NCBI RefSeq assembly: GCF_000447295.1
Contig: NZ_KE650771.1
Location: forward strand, 4,354,282 to 4,418,281
From: Fischerella sp. PCC 9431
Lineage (GTDB): Bacteria; Cyanobacteriota; Cyanobacteriia; Cyanobacteriales; Nostocaceae
Direction: 5' to 3'
Length of the DNA: 64,000 nt
The notes under the pieces were generated by a model, which saw nothing but the letters and a program-made list of their open reading frames with translations, did no database searches and was not told the DNA's origin. Positions 9,485 to 20,240 of this stretch are shown piece after piece. Numbering within the stretch: position 1 is the stretch's first letter; each line of letters starts with the position of its first letter. A program made the position numbers and the translations under genes.

Positions 9485-10413
9485 GGGGACAGATGATTAT
9501 TGTATCGATTTTCTGTCCCATTCCCGTAATCAATTGAAAATAGGGAATGGGGAAAGTGGGGCCTCTCAAGGGGATAAAGGGGAACAGGCAAATCCTCAAC
9601 AGATGCTCAAATCTGCACAAATTTGCTATTGTTCTTCTAATTAACTGCTGATGTTAGTTTTAGTTGCCAGTATGGAAATGCGGATAATTTCCTTGATAGA
9701 GCAACAGCAAGCCCGACATCATTTTTTAGTTTTGTTTTTGGCAAGCAGCAATACTCCAGTATTTTCACCGTTACCAAAAATCAAGACAATTTCATAATAT
9801 ATATTTTTACTTACTAGATTCACAAACCAATCAAACTTGAATTCTAAGTTGGTTGTGTAAACATCCCATTATTAAGCCAAGTTATCGCCAACACTCAGTT
9901 CTGAGTTAAAGTAGGTTGTTTCATTTGCTGTTTATTCTTTTGCAAGTATCGGCATCATTAACAATATGACGGCGATCGCTTGTATCAAATACAATTTTCC
10001 CAGGATAACTCTTTTGACTATTGGTACGAGTAATACAGCAGGGAACGGGGAACAGGGAACGGGGAACAGGTTTGAAAGTCTCTTGGTATATGGCTTTGTT
10101 TTTCAAATTTGTACCTCATTTACCTGAAATCTGCTGTATATTTAAACAACTAATCTCAAATGTGATGTTAAAACTAATACAATCATATTAAATTTATCTT
10201 TGCTGTTTAATATGCTTGATTTCTATTATCAGACAAATTATTCCGGGTAACTATTCCAAATTCAGAATATAACAGAAGCGCTAAACACTAATCGCATCAG
10301 TAATGTTTCTACTATCTCTATAATCAACAGCTTCATTATAGGTCATAATACAAAACTTATTTTCAGCCTTGATAGCAAGAAACTTTATCTAGATACAAAC
10401 TTACTGCAATAAA
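9485..10413. other. Gene-poor region downstream of apcD and upstream of purL
   Basis: No convincing coding region. Contents are AT-rich DNA, a run of GGGAACA/GGGGAAC-type heptamers at about 10037-10071, and isolated HIP1 octamers. Short open frames here have no recognisable protein features. Confidence 0.6.
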
Positions 10414-10433
10414 TTTGTGATGACAATCACAAA
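10414..10433. promoter_or_regulatory. Perfect CRP-type operator
   Basis: The core TGTGATGACAATCACA (10416-10431) matches the CRP consensus TGTGA-N6-TCACA exactly, and the dyad extends to 8-bp arms (TTTGTGAT/ATCACAAA, 10414-10421 and 10426-10433). Cyanobacteria have CRP homologues (SyCRP1, AnCrpA) that use this consensus. It precedes a possible -10 box TAAGAT (10444-10449) and a short terminated unit. Confidence 0.65.
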
Positions 10434-10455
10434 CCTTAATGATTAAGATCCTATT

Positions 10456-10562
10456 CCCGCAATTGCCAAACAGAGAAAATAAATGACAACTGAACTCTAG
10501 CCGAGTCATTAATAGGGAACACACTAATTGCCGACAGTCTTCTGAAAGCCTGTCGGCTTTTT
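10456..10562 (+). ncRNA. Candidate CRP-controlled small RNA
   Basis: About 100 nt lie between a possible -10 box (TAAGAT, 10444-10449) and a strong terminator. The longest ATG frame inside is five codons (10483 onward), so the unit looks non-coding. A weak internal stem pairs AATGAC (10482-10487) with GTCATT (10505-10510). The 5' end is estimated. No known cyanobacterial RNA family (Yfr1, 6S, NsiR1) was recognised. Inference from layout only. Confidence 0.45.
10530..10562 (+). terminator. Rho-independent terminator
   Basis: GCCGACAG (10530-10537) pairs with CTGTCGGC (10550-10557) around a 12-base loop and is followed by five further T residues and TATTTAT. Orientation is plus; no plus-strand protein gene lies directly upstream, which is why a small RNA is suspected. 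Confidence 0.85.
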
Positions 10563-10806
10563 ATTTATCAATTGTTTGTGAATTGTTGATTGTTCCAAAC
10601 AATAAACAACAATCAATCACCAAGCAAGACAAATGAAATATCCCCACAACTTGTTAGTAACTTGACAGAGATTCTGCCGGAGCCACTAGCAAGTGTGGGG
10701 AGTATGATGCTATTAAGAAATAATGATCAATACGCAGGTGCTATTTTGGACTTAGACCAACTAACTTGGAATTACACCTGAAGACAGCCTAAGTACTGAC
10801 TTTGAA

Positions 10807-11292
10807 TTAAGACATCGCTTGGATGATGTAATCAAAGTAAGGTGCTGCTTCCAAAGCATCGTCTGCATTCAGTAAATCAAGGGAGGCTTTTTTCAGACAG
10901 TTGATTGCTTCTACCATTCCAGGTACAGGAACACCCAAGGAATTGTACATTTCTCGCACACCAATCAAACCAATGGTTTCAATCGGTTCTTTGTCACCAG
11001 CAAGTACACCATAAGTAATTAGGCGTAAATACCAGCCAAAGTCACGGATACATAAAGCACGTTGCCGTTCTCCGTAAGCATTCCCTCCTGGTGAGATAAA
11101 ATCAGGACGCTTTTGCCAAAGCTGTTTGGTAGCTTCCTGAACTATCTTTTTTTCATTTTCAGCGAGGGTACTAACAATACGTACTCGCTGTTCGCCGGTT
11201 TGCAAAAAATCTTTGATGCTTTTGAGTTCGCCACTGCTAGGATAACGCAGTTCGTCGTCAGCTTTGAAAATAACTTGGCTTACTACAGTCAT
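10807..11292 (-). CDS. apcD: Allophycocyanin alpha-B subunit ApcD
   Basis: Protein of 161 aa, full length. Sequence runs [16 protein letters not shown], then [20 protein letters not shown] with the phycocyanobilin-binding Cys81, and ends [14 protein letters not shown]. These features fit ApcD, the minor alpha-type allophycocyanin that acts as a terminal emitter of the phycobilisome core and favours energy transfer to photosystem I. It is a single gene, away from the main apc operon, as usual for apcD. Divergent from rlmD. Confidence 0.95.
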   Translation of the reverse strand: MTVVSQVIFKADDELRYPSSGELKSIKDFLQTGEQRVRIVSTLAENEKKIVQEATKQLWQKRPDFISPGGNAYGERQRALCIRDFGWYLRLITYGVLAGDKEPIETIGLIGVREMYNSLGVPVPGMVEAINCLKKASLDLLNADDALEAAPYFDYIIQAMS

Positions 11293-11349
11293 GATATTGA
11301 ATCACGAGATTTATTATTTGCTAGTTTAACGAGTCTTGTGTCCACAAGT

Positions 11350-11464
11350 GAAGGGGGATTGGGGACAAGGGAGACAAGAAAGACAACAGAGACAAAGGGG
11401 ACAAGGGGGACAAGGGGGACAAGACAATTCAAAATCTAAAATCCAAAATCTAAAATCTAAAATC
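11350..11464. repeat. GGGGACAAG-type and AAAATCTA-type short repeats
   Basis: The gap between apcD and rlmD contains 9-bp units of GGGGACAAG/GGAGACAAG type (11362-11426) followed by several AAAATCTAAAATCC-type units that run to the rlmD start codon. The same 9-mer, on the other strand, forms the array before groES. Confidence 0.8.
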
Positions 11465-11466
11465 GA

Positions 11467-12828
11467 ATGACCACTACTTCTTGGAAACAAGGTGAATTAA
11501 TAGAAATTAACATTACAGACACAACTGATACAGGTGATGGTGTGGGACGATCGCACCAACGAGTGGTGTTTGTACCAGATACTGTACCAGGCGATCGCGC
11601 TCTTGTGCGTCTAGTACACGTCAAATCTACTCACGCTTATGGCAAGCTGCAACACATCATACAACCTTCCATTTACCGGATTCGACCAAGCTGCATTGTG
11701 GCGGATAAATGTGGTGGTTGTCAGTGGCAGCATATAGATTATGAATATCAGCTAGAAGCAAAACGCAATCAAGTTATTCAAGCTTTAGAGCGTATTGGCG
11801 GTTTTGTGGAACCAGCTGTAGATAGGGTTTTAAAAGGTGATTCTCCTCTAGGTTATCGCAATAAAGCTACTTATCCTATGGGTGTCTCTGCAACAGGAAA
11901 CGTCCAAACAGGCTACTACCAAAAAGGTAGCCATCAATTGATTAATTTAAATCAATGCCCAGTACAAGATTCACGATTAAATTCTTTGTTGGCAGAAATT
12001 AAACAAGATATTCAAAAGCGAAATTGGCCAGTTTACAACGAACAACACCACAAAGGAACAATCCGTCATCTTGGTTTACGCATCGGTCGTCGTACGGGAG
12101 AAATATTACTGACTTTAGTAGTCAAAGACTGGAATTTACCAGATATTAAAGATCAGACACAACAATGGTTAAAGCGATATCCTAGTTTAGTAGGTATTTG
12201 TTTAAATTATAACCCGAAACGTACAAATACTATTTTTGGCTCTGAAACTCGTTGTATCGCTGGTCGTGCTTACCTAAGAGAAGAATTTGCAGACCTAGAA
12301 TTTCGCGTACGTCCAGACACTTTTTTCCAAGTTTATACTGAGGTAGCAGAAAATTTATTACAAGTTATTCAATCAGAACTTAACTTAAGAGGAACTGAGG
12401 TGTTGCTTGATGCCTATTGTGGTATCGGTACATTAACTTTGCCCCTAGCAAAACAAGTTCGTCAAGCAATTGGGTTAGAAATACAGCCAGAGGCGGTAGA
12501 ACAGGCTATTGACAATGCTAAACACAATCAAATAACTAACGTCACTTTTATGACGGGTGCAGTGGAAAAATTACTACCGCAACTGGAAATTCAACCAGAT
12601 ATTGTTTTACTAGATCCACCTCGTAAAGGATGCGATCGCCAAGTTGTGGAAACTTTACTCGAATTTCAACCAGAACGTATCGTTTATGTCAGTTGTAAAG
12701 CCGCAACCCTCGCACGTGATTTGAAATTATTTTGCGAAAATGGTGTATACACGCTTACACGTGTACAACCAGCAGATTTTTTCCCTCAAACCGCCCATGT
12801 AGAAACAGCAGCCTTTCTTGTGCGATAG
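11467..12828 (+). CDS. rlmD: 23S rRNA (uracil-C5)-methyltransferase RlmD
   Basis: Protein of 453 aa of the RumA/TrmA family. Order of elements: N-terminal TRAM domain (about 8-62), Fe-S ligands C76, C82 and C85 (CIVADKCGGCQW) with a fourth Cys in NLNQCPVQD, SAM motif DAYCGIGTLTLPLA, LLDPPRKGCD, and the catalytic Cys in VYVSCKAATLARD. It methylates U1939 (or a paralogous position such as U747) of 23S rRNA; the site specificity cannot be read from sequence alone. The start codon directly follows short repeats. Confidence 0.9.
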   Translation: MTTTSWKQGELIEINITDTTDTGDGVGRSHQRVVFVPDTVPGDRALVRLVHVKSTHAYGKLQHIIQPSIYRIRPSCIVADKCGGCQWQHIDYEYQLEAKRNQVIQALERIGGFVEPAVDRVLKGDSPLGYRNKATYPMGVSATGNVQTGYYQKGSHQLINLNQCPVQDSRLNSLLAEIKQDIQKRNWPVYNEQHHKGTIRHLGLRIGRRTGEILLTLVVKDWNLPDIKDQTQQWLKRYPSLVGICLNYNPKRTNTIFGSETRCIAGRAYLREEFADLEFRVRPDTFFQVYTEVAENLLQVIQSELNLRGTEVLLDAYCGIGTLTLPLAKQVRQAIGLEIQPEAVEQAIDNAKHNQITNVTFMTGAVEKLLPQLEIQPDIVLLDPPRKGCDRQVVETLLEFQPERIVYVSCKAATLARDLKLFCENGVYTLTRVQPADFFPQTAHVETAAFLVR

Positions 12829-13071
12829 CTGGCGTTCACAGGCTCCATGAATCCATTTACAGATATCTATGCATCAGACGATATCAGTTGCATTAAACAT
12901 ATATTGAGTCTTGGAAAAAAACTCAAATGAGAATTTTGTAGTCTAGCCGATAGTAAAAATGCTAAACTTGAATTAAGCTAAAAATATAGTTCTAATTGTG
13001 CAAAAATATAGAAGCCGCATGGGCTATTCTCAAATATGAATTGGGTCGTCTAAACTAAAGTTCGGCAGATG

Positions 13072-13093
13072 AAAGAGTATAAATATACTCTTT
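13072..13093. promoter_or_regulatory. 22-bp perfect palindrome upstream of anti-sigma gene
   Basis: AAAGAGTATA (13072-13081), two bases, then TATACTCTTT (13084-13093) form an uninterrupted dyad about 230 bp before the anti-sigma-type gene. It could be an operator or an RNA hairpin; it is followed by only one more T. The gap 12829-13322 holds no larger gene. Confidence 0.5.
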
Positions 13094-13187
13094 TGTGTAT
13101 GCACAGCACTTTTTGAATTGCTAACTGCTTGGGCAAGTTTACTTAAGCCGTTTTATGTGAGACAGCCCAAAATCATTAGGAGAGCCA

Positions 13188-13214
13188 ATGCTCCCTAGCA
13201 TTTTCAAAATTTAG
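13188..13214 (+). CDS. Possible 8-residue leader peptide
   Basis: An ATG at 13188 follows AGGAG (13178-13182) at ideal spacing and opens a frame of eight codons (MLPSIFKI) ending in TAG. Its first codons overlap a small hairpin AATGCT-CCCT-AGCATT (13187-13202) followed by TTT. It lies about 110 bp before the anti-sigma gene and may be a translated leader. Very short frames of this kind arise by chance, so support is limited to the ribosome site. Confidence 0.3.
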   Translation: MLPSIFKI

Positions 13215-13322
13215 TTCCAAAGACGTTAGGTTTGAAGGCAACACGACCACCTCACAAATTATCAGGGTGCCTGTGACAGCAAACTGATGTCTAGCTAACT
13301 CTGAAGCTGCGGGGTTTCTCTT

Positions 13323-13778
13323 GTGATCACCATTTCACTCCGTCCAGTAGGACGTAGTTGGGGTACTATTAGTTTTGCCTCAACTCTATACCTCTGTCCA
13401 ATATTAGATTTACTTCTGGCAGAAATTCCCACGCCAATGCAAGCTGAACTAAGACTAGGACTTCAAGAAGCTCTAGTCAATGCAGCTAAACATGGCAATA
13501 ATCTTGATCCTAGTAAAAAGGTAGTAGTACGTTTTTCTTTAATAGATAATAAATATTGGTGGATTATCTCAGATCAAGGGGGAGGTTTTACTCCTTCTTG
13601 TAATTGTGATATAGATCCAACAGAGTATCTACCACCAGATGAGTCAGAAAACGGTCGTGGTTTATCGATTTTGCATCTTGTTTTTGACGAAGTAGAGTGG
13701 AACACCAAAGGTACTGAGTTAAGACTTTGTAAGCAATTAGAGCAAGCTCGACCGCGTATACCCTTATTGCGAAATTAG
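13323..13778 (+). CDS. Anti-sigma-factor-type ATP-binding protein (RsbW-like)
   Basis: Protein of 151 aa with a GHKL/HATPase_c fold: N-box LGLQEALVNAAKHGN (46-60), G1-like SDQGGGFTP (83-91) and G2 GRGLSI (111-116). This is the arrangement of serine kinases such as RsbW and SpoIIAB that bind sigma factors or phosphorylate STAS partners. GTG start. No STAS partner or sigma gene is adjacent, so the target is unknown. A long leader with a palindrome and a possible small peptide frame precedes it. Confidence 0.82.
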   Translation: MITISLRPVGRSWGTISFASTLYLCPILDLLLAEIPTPMQAELRLGLQEALVNAAKHGNNLDPSKKVVVRFSLIDNKYWWIISDQGGGFTPSCNCDIDPTEYLPPDESENGRGLSILHLVFDEVEWNTKGTELRLCKQLEQARPRIPLLRN

Positions 13779-13791
13779 AGTAGAGAATTGG

Positions 13792-13837
13792 TAATGGGTA
13801 ATTGGTGATGGGTTTTCCTATTATCAATTACCCATTA
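13792..13837. terminator. 13-bp inverted repeat at convergent junction
   Basis: TAATGGGTAATTG at 13792-13804 pairs exactly with CAATTACCCATTA at 13825-13837. The arms are built of GGTAATGGGTAATTGG-type short repeats and lie between two converging genes. Terminator function is inferred. Confidence 0.55.
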
Positions 13838-13841
13838 CTCA

Positions 13842-14120
13842 TTACCCTTTTCCGTGCGTAGGACAAGGTGGTGCAGAAATAGAGCGATCTAACCAACCTG
13901 TCGCTTGTTCTAACCTTGTTAAAGCTTCTTGAGGTTCTTCCTTAAGGAGGAAGACAAGAGCTGCTGCTAGTTGCTCACTAGCACGAGCATTACGGTTAGA
14001 CTTGAGACGATGCCAATCATTAGGAGAAATACTCAATCTCTCCATGAGAGCTTGAGCTAATTCAACATTAGTAAATTCATTGAGTTGACTGTTTTTAAGC
14101 GGCTGTGTAGATTGAGACAT
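13842..14120 (-). CDS. Small cyanobacterial protein, DUF6439-like
   Basis: Protein of 92 aa. LAQALMERLSISPNDWHRLK, RASEQLAAALVFLL and a C-terminal GWLDRSISAPPCPTHGKG match a small family conserved in cyanobacteria, which I recall as DUF6439. Mostly helical, soluble, no signal. ATG at 14120 preceded by TTGGAG is preferred over the TTG three codons upstream. Function unknown. Confidence 0.72.
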   Translation of the reverse strand: MSQSTQPLKNSQLNEFTNVELAQALMERLSISPNDWHRLKSNRNARASEQLAAALVFLLKEEPQEALTRLEQATGWLDRSISAPPCPTHGKG

Positions 14121-14164
14121 ACACTCCAAGGTATTGTCGCATTTACCTCTACTCTACTACTTTA

Positions 14165-14533
14165 ATGAAGCAGCCTCAAAAACCGTCAGAACCACCACAA
14201 GAGGATAATCAAGAACTTGATTTTGAACAAGAACTGTTAGAAGTCGAGCGATCGCTTGTGGTTTTAAAAGAACGCCATCAACAGGTATTACGCGATCGCC
14301 GTCAAAAAAAACAATTACAATATAAACTTTACAAACTCAGCCAAGATAAAAACCCGACACCAGAAATAGAAGCTGAATTACGACAAATTCAACAGCAGTT
14401 AGAAGTTTTAGAAGTGTGCTTAGAGAGTCAGCTGTTTTCGTGGCGCAGTTTTAGAGAGCCTTTTTGGCAAGCGATACGCTTTGGTGGATTAGGCGTTATC
14501 ATAGGTTGGATATTAAAGTCTTGTGCTGGGTAG
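14165..14533 (+). CDS. Coiled-coil protein with C-terminal membrane helix
   Basis: Protein of 122 aa that I cannot place in a named family. Residues 15-85 are highly charged and helical (ELLEVERSLVVLKERHQQVL, LRQIQQQLEVLEVCLESQ), forming a coiled coil, and residues about 104-119 (FGGLGVIIGWILKSC) form one membrane-spanning helix. The pattern suggests a tail-anchored protein with a cytoplasmic coiled coil. It lies 109 bp before asnS in the same direction. Confidence 0.7.
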   Translation: MKQPQKPSEPPQEDNQELDFEQELLEVERSLVVLKERHQQVLRDRRQKKQLQYKLYKLSQDKNPTPEIEAELRQIQQQLEVLEVCLESQLFSWRSFREPFWQAIRFGGLGVIIGWILKSCAG

Positions 14534-14641
14534 GAATCGGGGATTGGGGAATTTATTTTAAGAAGTAAATCTTTTAAATTAAAATTTAGAGTCTACAATT
14601 CTAAAAATGTCAAACTCTAGATTTTATGTTCGGATACAAAC

Positions 14642-16033
14642 ATGCCAAATCAAAGAATTGTAGAAATATTGCGAAATGGTCAGCCTGATGATTCACTAGA
14701 AGTTAAAGGCTGGGTGCGTACTAAACGTGAATTAAAAGGTTTTACTTTTATAGAAGTAAATGATGGTTCATCTCTGGCTAACTTGCAAGTGGTAATTAAT
14801 CAAGATTTGCCAGATTATGAAAATATCTTAAAAAAGTTAAATACAGGTGCTTCTGTCGGAGTGGCTGGAGTGTTAGTTGCTTCTCCCGCGAAAGGACAGC
14901 GTGTGGAATTAAAAGCAGATAGCGTCAAAGTTTATGGAGAAGCTGATCCCGAAACTTATCCTCTGCAAAAGAAACGCCATTCCTTTGAGTTTTTACGAAC
15001 AATTGGACATTTGCGATCGCGTACTAATTCCTTTGGTGCGGTTTTCCGTGTCCGCAATGCTTGTGCTACAGCTATTCACCAATTCTTTCAAGAACGCGGT
15101 TTTATGTGGGTACATACTCCGATTATTACCGCCAGTGACTGTGAAGGTGCAGGAGAACTCTTTAGCGTCACGAGTTTAGATTTAAAAAATATTCCCCGCA
15201 CAGAAAATCAAACTGTAGATTATACTAAAGACTTCTTTGCTAAACCCACATACTTAACAGTTAGCGGTCAATTAGAAGCCGAAATCATGGCGATGGCGTT
15301 TAGTAACGTCTACACTTTTGGTCCCACCTTCCGCGCTGAAAATTCTAATACTTCCCGTCACTTAGCAGAATTTTGGATGGTTGAACCAGAAATGGCTTTT
15401 TGTGATCTACATGGAGATATGGATTTAGCTGAGGAATTCCTCAAATATATTTTTAAATATGTGCTGGAAAAATGCCCAGAAGACATGGAATTTTTTAACC
15501 AGCGCATTGATAATACTGTGTTAGCAACAGCAGATAATATTATCAACAATCAATTTGAACGTATCACCTATACAGAAGCCATTAAACTGTTAGAAAAAGC
15601 CGATGTGCAGTTTGATTATCCTGTTAGTTGGGGTTTAGATTTACAATCAGAACACGAACGTTATCTTTGTGAAGAATTATTCAAAAAGCCAGTAATTGTA
15701 ACTGATTATCCAGCCCAAATCAAAGCCTTTTATATGCGCTTAAACGACGATGAAAAAACCGTTGCTGCAATGGATATTCTCGCGCCAAAAATAGGTGAAA
15801 TTATCGGTGGTTCCCAACGGGAAGAACGTTTAGAAGTGTTAGAAAGGCGGGTACTCGCACAAGGAATGAAACCAGAAGATTTGTGGTGGTATCTGGATTT
15901 ACGTCGTTACGGTACTGTTCCCCACGCAGGTTTTGGATTAGGTTTTGAAAGACTTGTGCAATTTATGACCGGGATGGGAAATATTCGGGATGTGATTCCT
16001 TTTCCACGTACACCAGAAAGTGCGGAGTTTTAG
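14642..16033 (+). CDS. asnS: Asparaginyl-tRNA synthetase
   Basis: Protein of 463 aa, class IIb aminoacyl-tRNA synthetase. The N-terminal OB fold starts [20 protein letters not shown]. The catalytic domain shows motif 2 ([20 protein letters not shown]) and motif 3 ([15 protein letters not shown]). The Asn rather than Asp type is indicated by the close match of the insertion pattern and length to bacterial AsnS. It charges tRNA-Asn with asparagine in the cytoplasm. Confidence 0.96.
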   Translation: MPNQRIVEILRNGQPDDSLEVKGWVRTKRELKGFTFIEVNDGSSLANLQVVINQDLPDYENILKKLNTGASVGVAGVLVASPAKGQRVELKADSVKVYGEADPETYPLQKKRHSFEFLRTIGHLRSRTNSFGAVFRVRNACATAIHQFFQERGFMWVHTPIITASDCEGAGELFSVTSLDLKNIPRTENQTVDYTKDFFAKPTYLTVSGQLEAEIMAMAFSNVYTFGPTFRAENSNTSRHLAEFWMVEPEMAFCDLHGDMDLAEEFLKYIFKYVLEKCPEDMEFFNQRIDNTVLATADNIINNQFERITYTEAIKLLEKADVQFDYPVSWGLDLQSEHERYLCEELFKKPVIVTDYPAQIKAFYMRLNDDEKTVAAMDILAPKIGEIIGGSQREERLEVLERRVLAQGMKPEDLWWYLDLRRYGTVPHAGFGLGFERLVQFMTGMGNIRDVIPFPRTPESAEF

Positions 16034-16083
16034 TTATTAGCTTGGAGCTAAATATTGGGATTTTTGTAGTAAATCTTAAGTAG

Positions 16084-16197
16084 GGTGTGTTACGGCTTTA
16101 GCCTAACGCACCGCCAATTATTAATGCTGCTCAAAAGCAAAGAAAGATTTAAGTATGAGTTATGAGTTTGAAATCGTCACAAATCAACTCATAACTC
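16084..16197. repeat. Two inverted repeats between asnS and response regulator
   Basis: First hairpin: GGTGTGTTA (16084-16092) and TAACGCACC (16104-16112) with an inner GGC-TTTA-GCC. Second: GAGTTATGAGTT (16157-16168) and AACTCATAACTC (16186-16197), perfect 12-bp arms. The first resembles a dispersed GGTGCGTTA repeat I recall as common in filamentous cyanobacteria. Both lie in a tail-to-tail junction. Confidence 0.75.
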
Positions 16198-16221
16198 AAC
16201 ACTCACAAATTAGAACTTGAT

Positions 16222-16899
16222 TTAGGCCATTTGATTTTCAATCGCCCACCGTGCTAATTCAGTACGATTGTGGAGATTGGTTTTGCCCAACATATTGGAC
16301 ACATGGCTTTCAACTGTACGCTGACTAACATTTAGTTCTTCAGCAATTTCGCGGTTAGCTAAACCCCTCGCGACAAACTGAACTACTTTCAGTTCGGTTG
16401 GGGTTAATTGCACATCAAAGGGAACTTGAATCCGGGAACCGTTGTCTCCTCCTTTGGCTTGATGTTCTTTCCAACGAATGGTTTGCTTGAGAGACGATTC
16501 TACCTGCGCCACCAACTCTTCTGGTTCAAAGGGCTTGACCATGTATACATCAGCACCTTTATTTAGTCCTTTAACCCGGTCTGCGCTTTGTCCCTTCGCT
16601 GATAGAAATAGAACAGGAATCCAACTAGTGCGTTCATTTTGTCGGACTTGTTCAACAAAGGTATATCCGTCCATTTCGGGCATCATCACGTCGCAGATGA
16701 TCATATCTGGAACATCCTGCTCTAAAATTTCCAAAGCTTCTCGACCATTTTCTGCGGTGATGACTTCATATCCCCGGAATTCCAAGTAATCCTTCACCAG
16801 CAAGATGAGGTTAGGGTCATCATCAATGAGTAGAAGTCGTTTGTAATCTTTCATGCTGGGTTCTTTCATAGCAGTGGCACTTGTCGCGCGTAGATCCAT
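16222..16899 (-). CDS. LuxR/NarL-type response regulator (Ycf29-like)
   Basis: Protein of 225 aa. Receiver domain with acidic pocket DDD (26-28), phospho-acceptor Asp70 (CDVMMPEMDG) and conserved Lys122 (MVKPFEPEEL), then a LuxR helix-turn-helix (LTPTELKVVQFVARGLANRE onward, TVESHVSNMLGKT). It resembles cyanobacterial/plastid Ycf29-type regulators; the orthology is not certain. ATG at 16899 is chosen because AAGG lies 6 nt upstream; starts at 16989, 16869 or 16854 are possible. No kinase gene is adjacent. DNA targets unknown. Confidence 0.85.
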   Translation of the reverse strand: MDLRATSATAMKEPSMKDYKRLLLIDDDPNLILLVKDYLEFRGYEVITAENGREALEILEQDVPDMIICDVMMPEMDGYTFVEQVRQNERTSWIPVLFLSAKGQSADRVKGLNKGADVYMVKPFEPEELVAQVESSLKQTIRWKEHQAKGGDNGSRIQVPFDVQLTPTELKVVQFVARGLANREIAEELNVSQRTVESHVSNMLGKTNLHNRTELARWAIENQMA

Positions 16900-17181
16900 A
16901 GGGGCCTTGTATAGCGATCCTTTTTGGTGGATGATTGTGATGTTGTGCTTTTTCCCACTTAACTTGCCTTTGTTGAGTAAATATCTCAAAATAGAAATTT
17001 ACTTTCTTTGAAACTACTTCATCATCAATGGCACAAGTCCAGTAAGGATACGTAGAGCAGTAGTATTTATAATGCGTTATTATATATCGGTTTTAAAGGA
17101 GCGGACAAAAAAACTTCAATAGAATAATAATCCTCATAGATTATCAAACTTCACTCGTTTCAAGATGCTCCTAGTAAACAC

Positions 17182-17595
17182 TTAACTCGCACTTTTGTAA
17201 CTGACCGCTTTACTATGTCCCTGAGATGTTAAGCTTCGATTCAGCTTTTCCTCAGTAACCACAAGGGTTTCTGACAGAGGATGAACTAAAAAAGCATATT
17301 CTTCCACAACCTGATTTCCAATTAAATGTTCCTGGATAATCCGCTCGATGACTTCCGGGGTTGCTTGGCGATACCAGACACCATCCGGGTAAACCACCAT
17401 TATCGGCCCAGAGCAACAAACTCGCAAGCAATTAGCTTTGGTTCGGAATATGCAACTAGGACGATCTGGTTGAGCAACATCCAACCCCAGCTGCTTCAGC
17501 CACTTTTTTAAGTATTCCCATGCTTCTAGACTGGATTGCTTGGAACAACATTTAGGCAATGTTTGATCAGCACAGATAAAAACATGTCGCTGAAT
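17182..17595 (-). CDS. [2Fe-2S] thioredoxin-like ferredoxin, unusual start
   Basis: Thioredoxin-like [2Fe-2S] protein. The C-terminal ligand pair is in [10 protein letters not shown] (C-x3-C) followed by VVYPDGVWY. An internal TTG (17559) gives 125 aa but begins after the first cluster cysteine; the frame continues upstream as [12 protein letters not shown], which carries the expected family segment HVFIC. The upstream frame, open to a TAA near 17644, contains no ATG, GTG or TTG; the best candidate is ATT at 17595 with GGA about 8 nt before it (137 aa). Either a rare start codon, a frameshift or sequence error explains this. It probably transfers electrons; partner unknown. Confidence 0.6.
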   Translation of the reverse strand: MQRHVFICADQTLPKCCSKQSSLEAWEYLKKWLKQLGLDVAQPDRPSCIFRTKANCLRVCCSGPIMVVYPDGVWYRQATPEVIERIIQEHLIGNQVVEEYAFLVHPLSETLVVTEEKLNRSLTSQGHSKAVSYKSAS

Positions 17596-17605
17596 TTTTG
17601 TTAGT

Positions 17606-17643
17606 CCTAAAGTTTCTATAGACTTTTCTATAGAAACTTTAGG
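17606..17643. repeat. 17-bp perfect inverted repeat before ferredoxin gene
   Basis: CCTAAAGTTTCTATAGA (17606-17622), loop CTTT, then its exact complement (17627-17643). On the minus strand it sits immediately 5' of the ferredoxin coding sequence and overlaps the upstream extension of its frame. On the plus strand it is followed by GCTTTATTTT. It may be a 5' regulatory hairpin or a small inserted element. Confidence 0.7.
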
Positions 17644-17795
17644 GCTTTATTTTCAGGTGATAGAGTTGCTGTCTGTATTTTATGGCTGAACTGGATCACT
17701 ATCTTGTTACCCATCTCACGCTTTCTGATTTCTGTTCTATAACAAATTCCAAGCTTTGCAAATAAAGTTGACTATACATAACTATTCGTTACTGA

Positions 17796-18068
<273 letters not shown>

Positions 18069-18084
18069 CTCTGGAGAAATTCGT

Positions 18085-18396
18085 ATGGCAGCTGTATCTC
18101 TAAGCGTTTCTACTGTAAAACCATTAGGCGATCGCGTATTTGTAAAAGTGAGCGCCTCTGAAGAAAAGACCGCCGGTGGTCTATATTTACCCGACACCGC
18201 CAAAGAAAAGCCCCAAGTTGGCGAAGTTGTTGCGGTTGGTGACGGCAAAATTAAAGATGATGGTTCTCGTCAAGCATTGGATGTAAAAGTAGGGGATAAG
18301 GTTCTCTACTCCAAATATGCTGGTACCGATATCAAGCTAGGAACCGACGAATACGTACTACTTTCTGAAAAAGACATTTTAGCGATTGTTTCTTAG
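18085..18396 (+). CDS. groES: Co-chaperonin GroES
   Basis: Protein of 103 aa, full length. [21 protein letters not shown] (in part) and the mobile-loop region, followed by GKIKDDG and [21 protein letters not shown], are typical of cyanobacterial GroES. It forms a heptameric lid on GroEL. First gene of the groESL operon under a CIRCE operator. Confidence 0.97.
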   Translation: MAAVSLSVSTVKPLGDRVFVKVSASEEKTAGGLYLPDTAKEKPQVGEVVAVGDGKIKDDGSRQALDVKVGDKVLYSKYAGTDIKLGTDEYVLLSEKDILAIVS

Positions 18397-18480
18397 TGAT
18401 TGGTCATTGGTCATTGGTCATTGGTTTATCGCAAATGGCAAATGACATCAAGACAAAAGACAAATGACAAATAACGAATG
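18397..18480. repeat. ATTGGTC and AAATGACAA short repeats within groESL
   Basis: The 105-bp spacer between groES and groEL contains three ATTGGTC heptamers (18401-18421) and then four ACAAATGAC-like units, partly complementary to them. A similar block follows the CobW gene at 46371. Confidence 0.8.
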
Positions 18481-18495
18481 ACAAAGGACTACTAG

Positions 18496-20139
<1,644 letters not shown>

Positions 20140-20162
20140 AATTCTGTAGTTATCTAAATTAA

Positions 20163-20200
20163 AAAACAGCTGCTTCCGTTGTGGAGGCGGCTGTTTTTTT
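20163..20200 (+). terminator. groESL terminator
   Basis: AAAACAGC (20163-20170) pairs with GCTGTTTT (20190-20197), the stem extending inward with TGC/GCG, and ends in a T-run to 20200. It is 24 bp after the groEL stop codon. Confidence 0.92.
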
Positions 20201-20240
20201 GCACAATTGATTTGTGTGGTTCGTAGTGATTTAATAATTA

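Noticed and set aside
10590-10781. 63-codon plus-strand frame starting with TTG
   Set aside because: No Shine-Dalgarno, starts just after a terminator, low-complexity Asn/Gln-rich beginning, no family resemblance. Could be a remnant, but not enough to call a gene.
13588-13827. Minus-strand frame opposite the anti-sigma gene
   Set aside because: Complete overlap with a well-supported gene, no ribosome site, no recognisable protein features.
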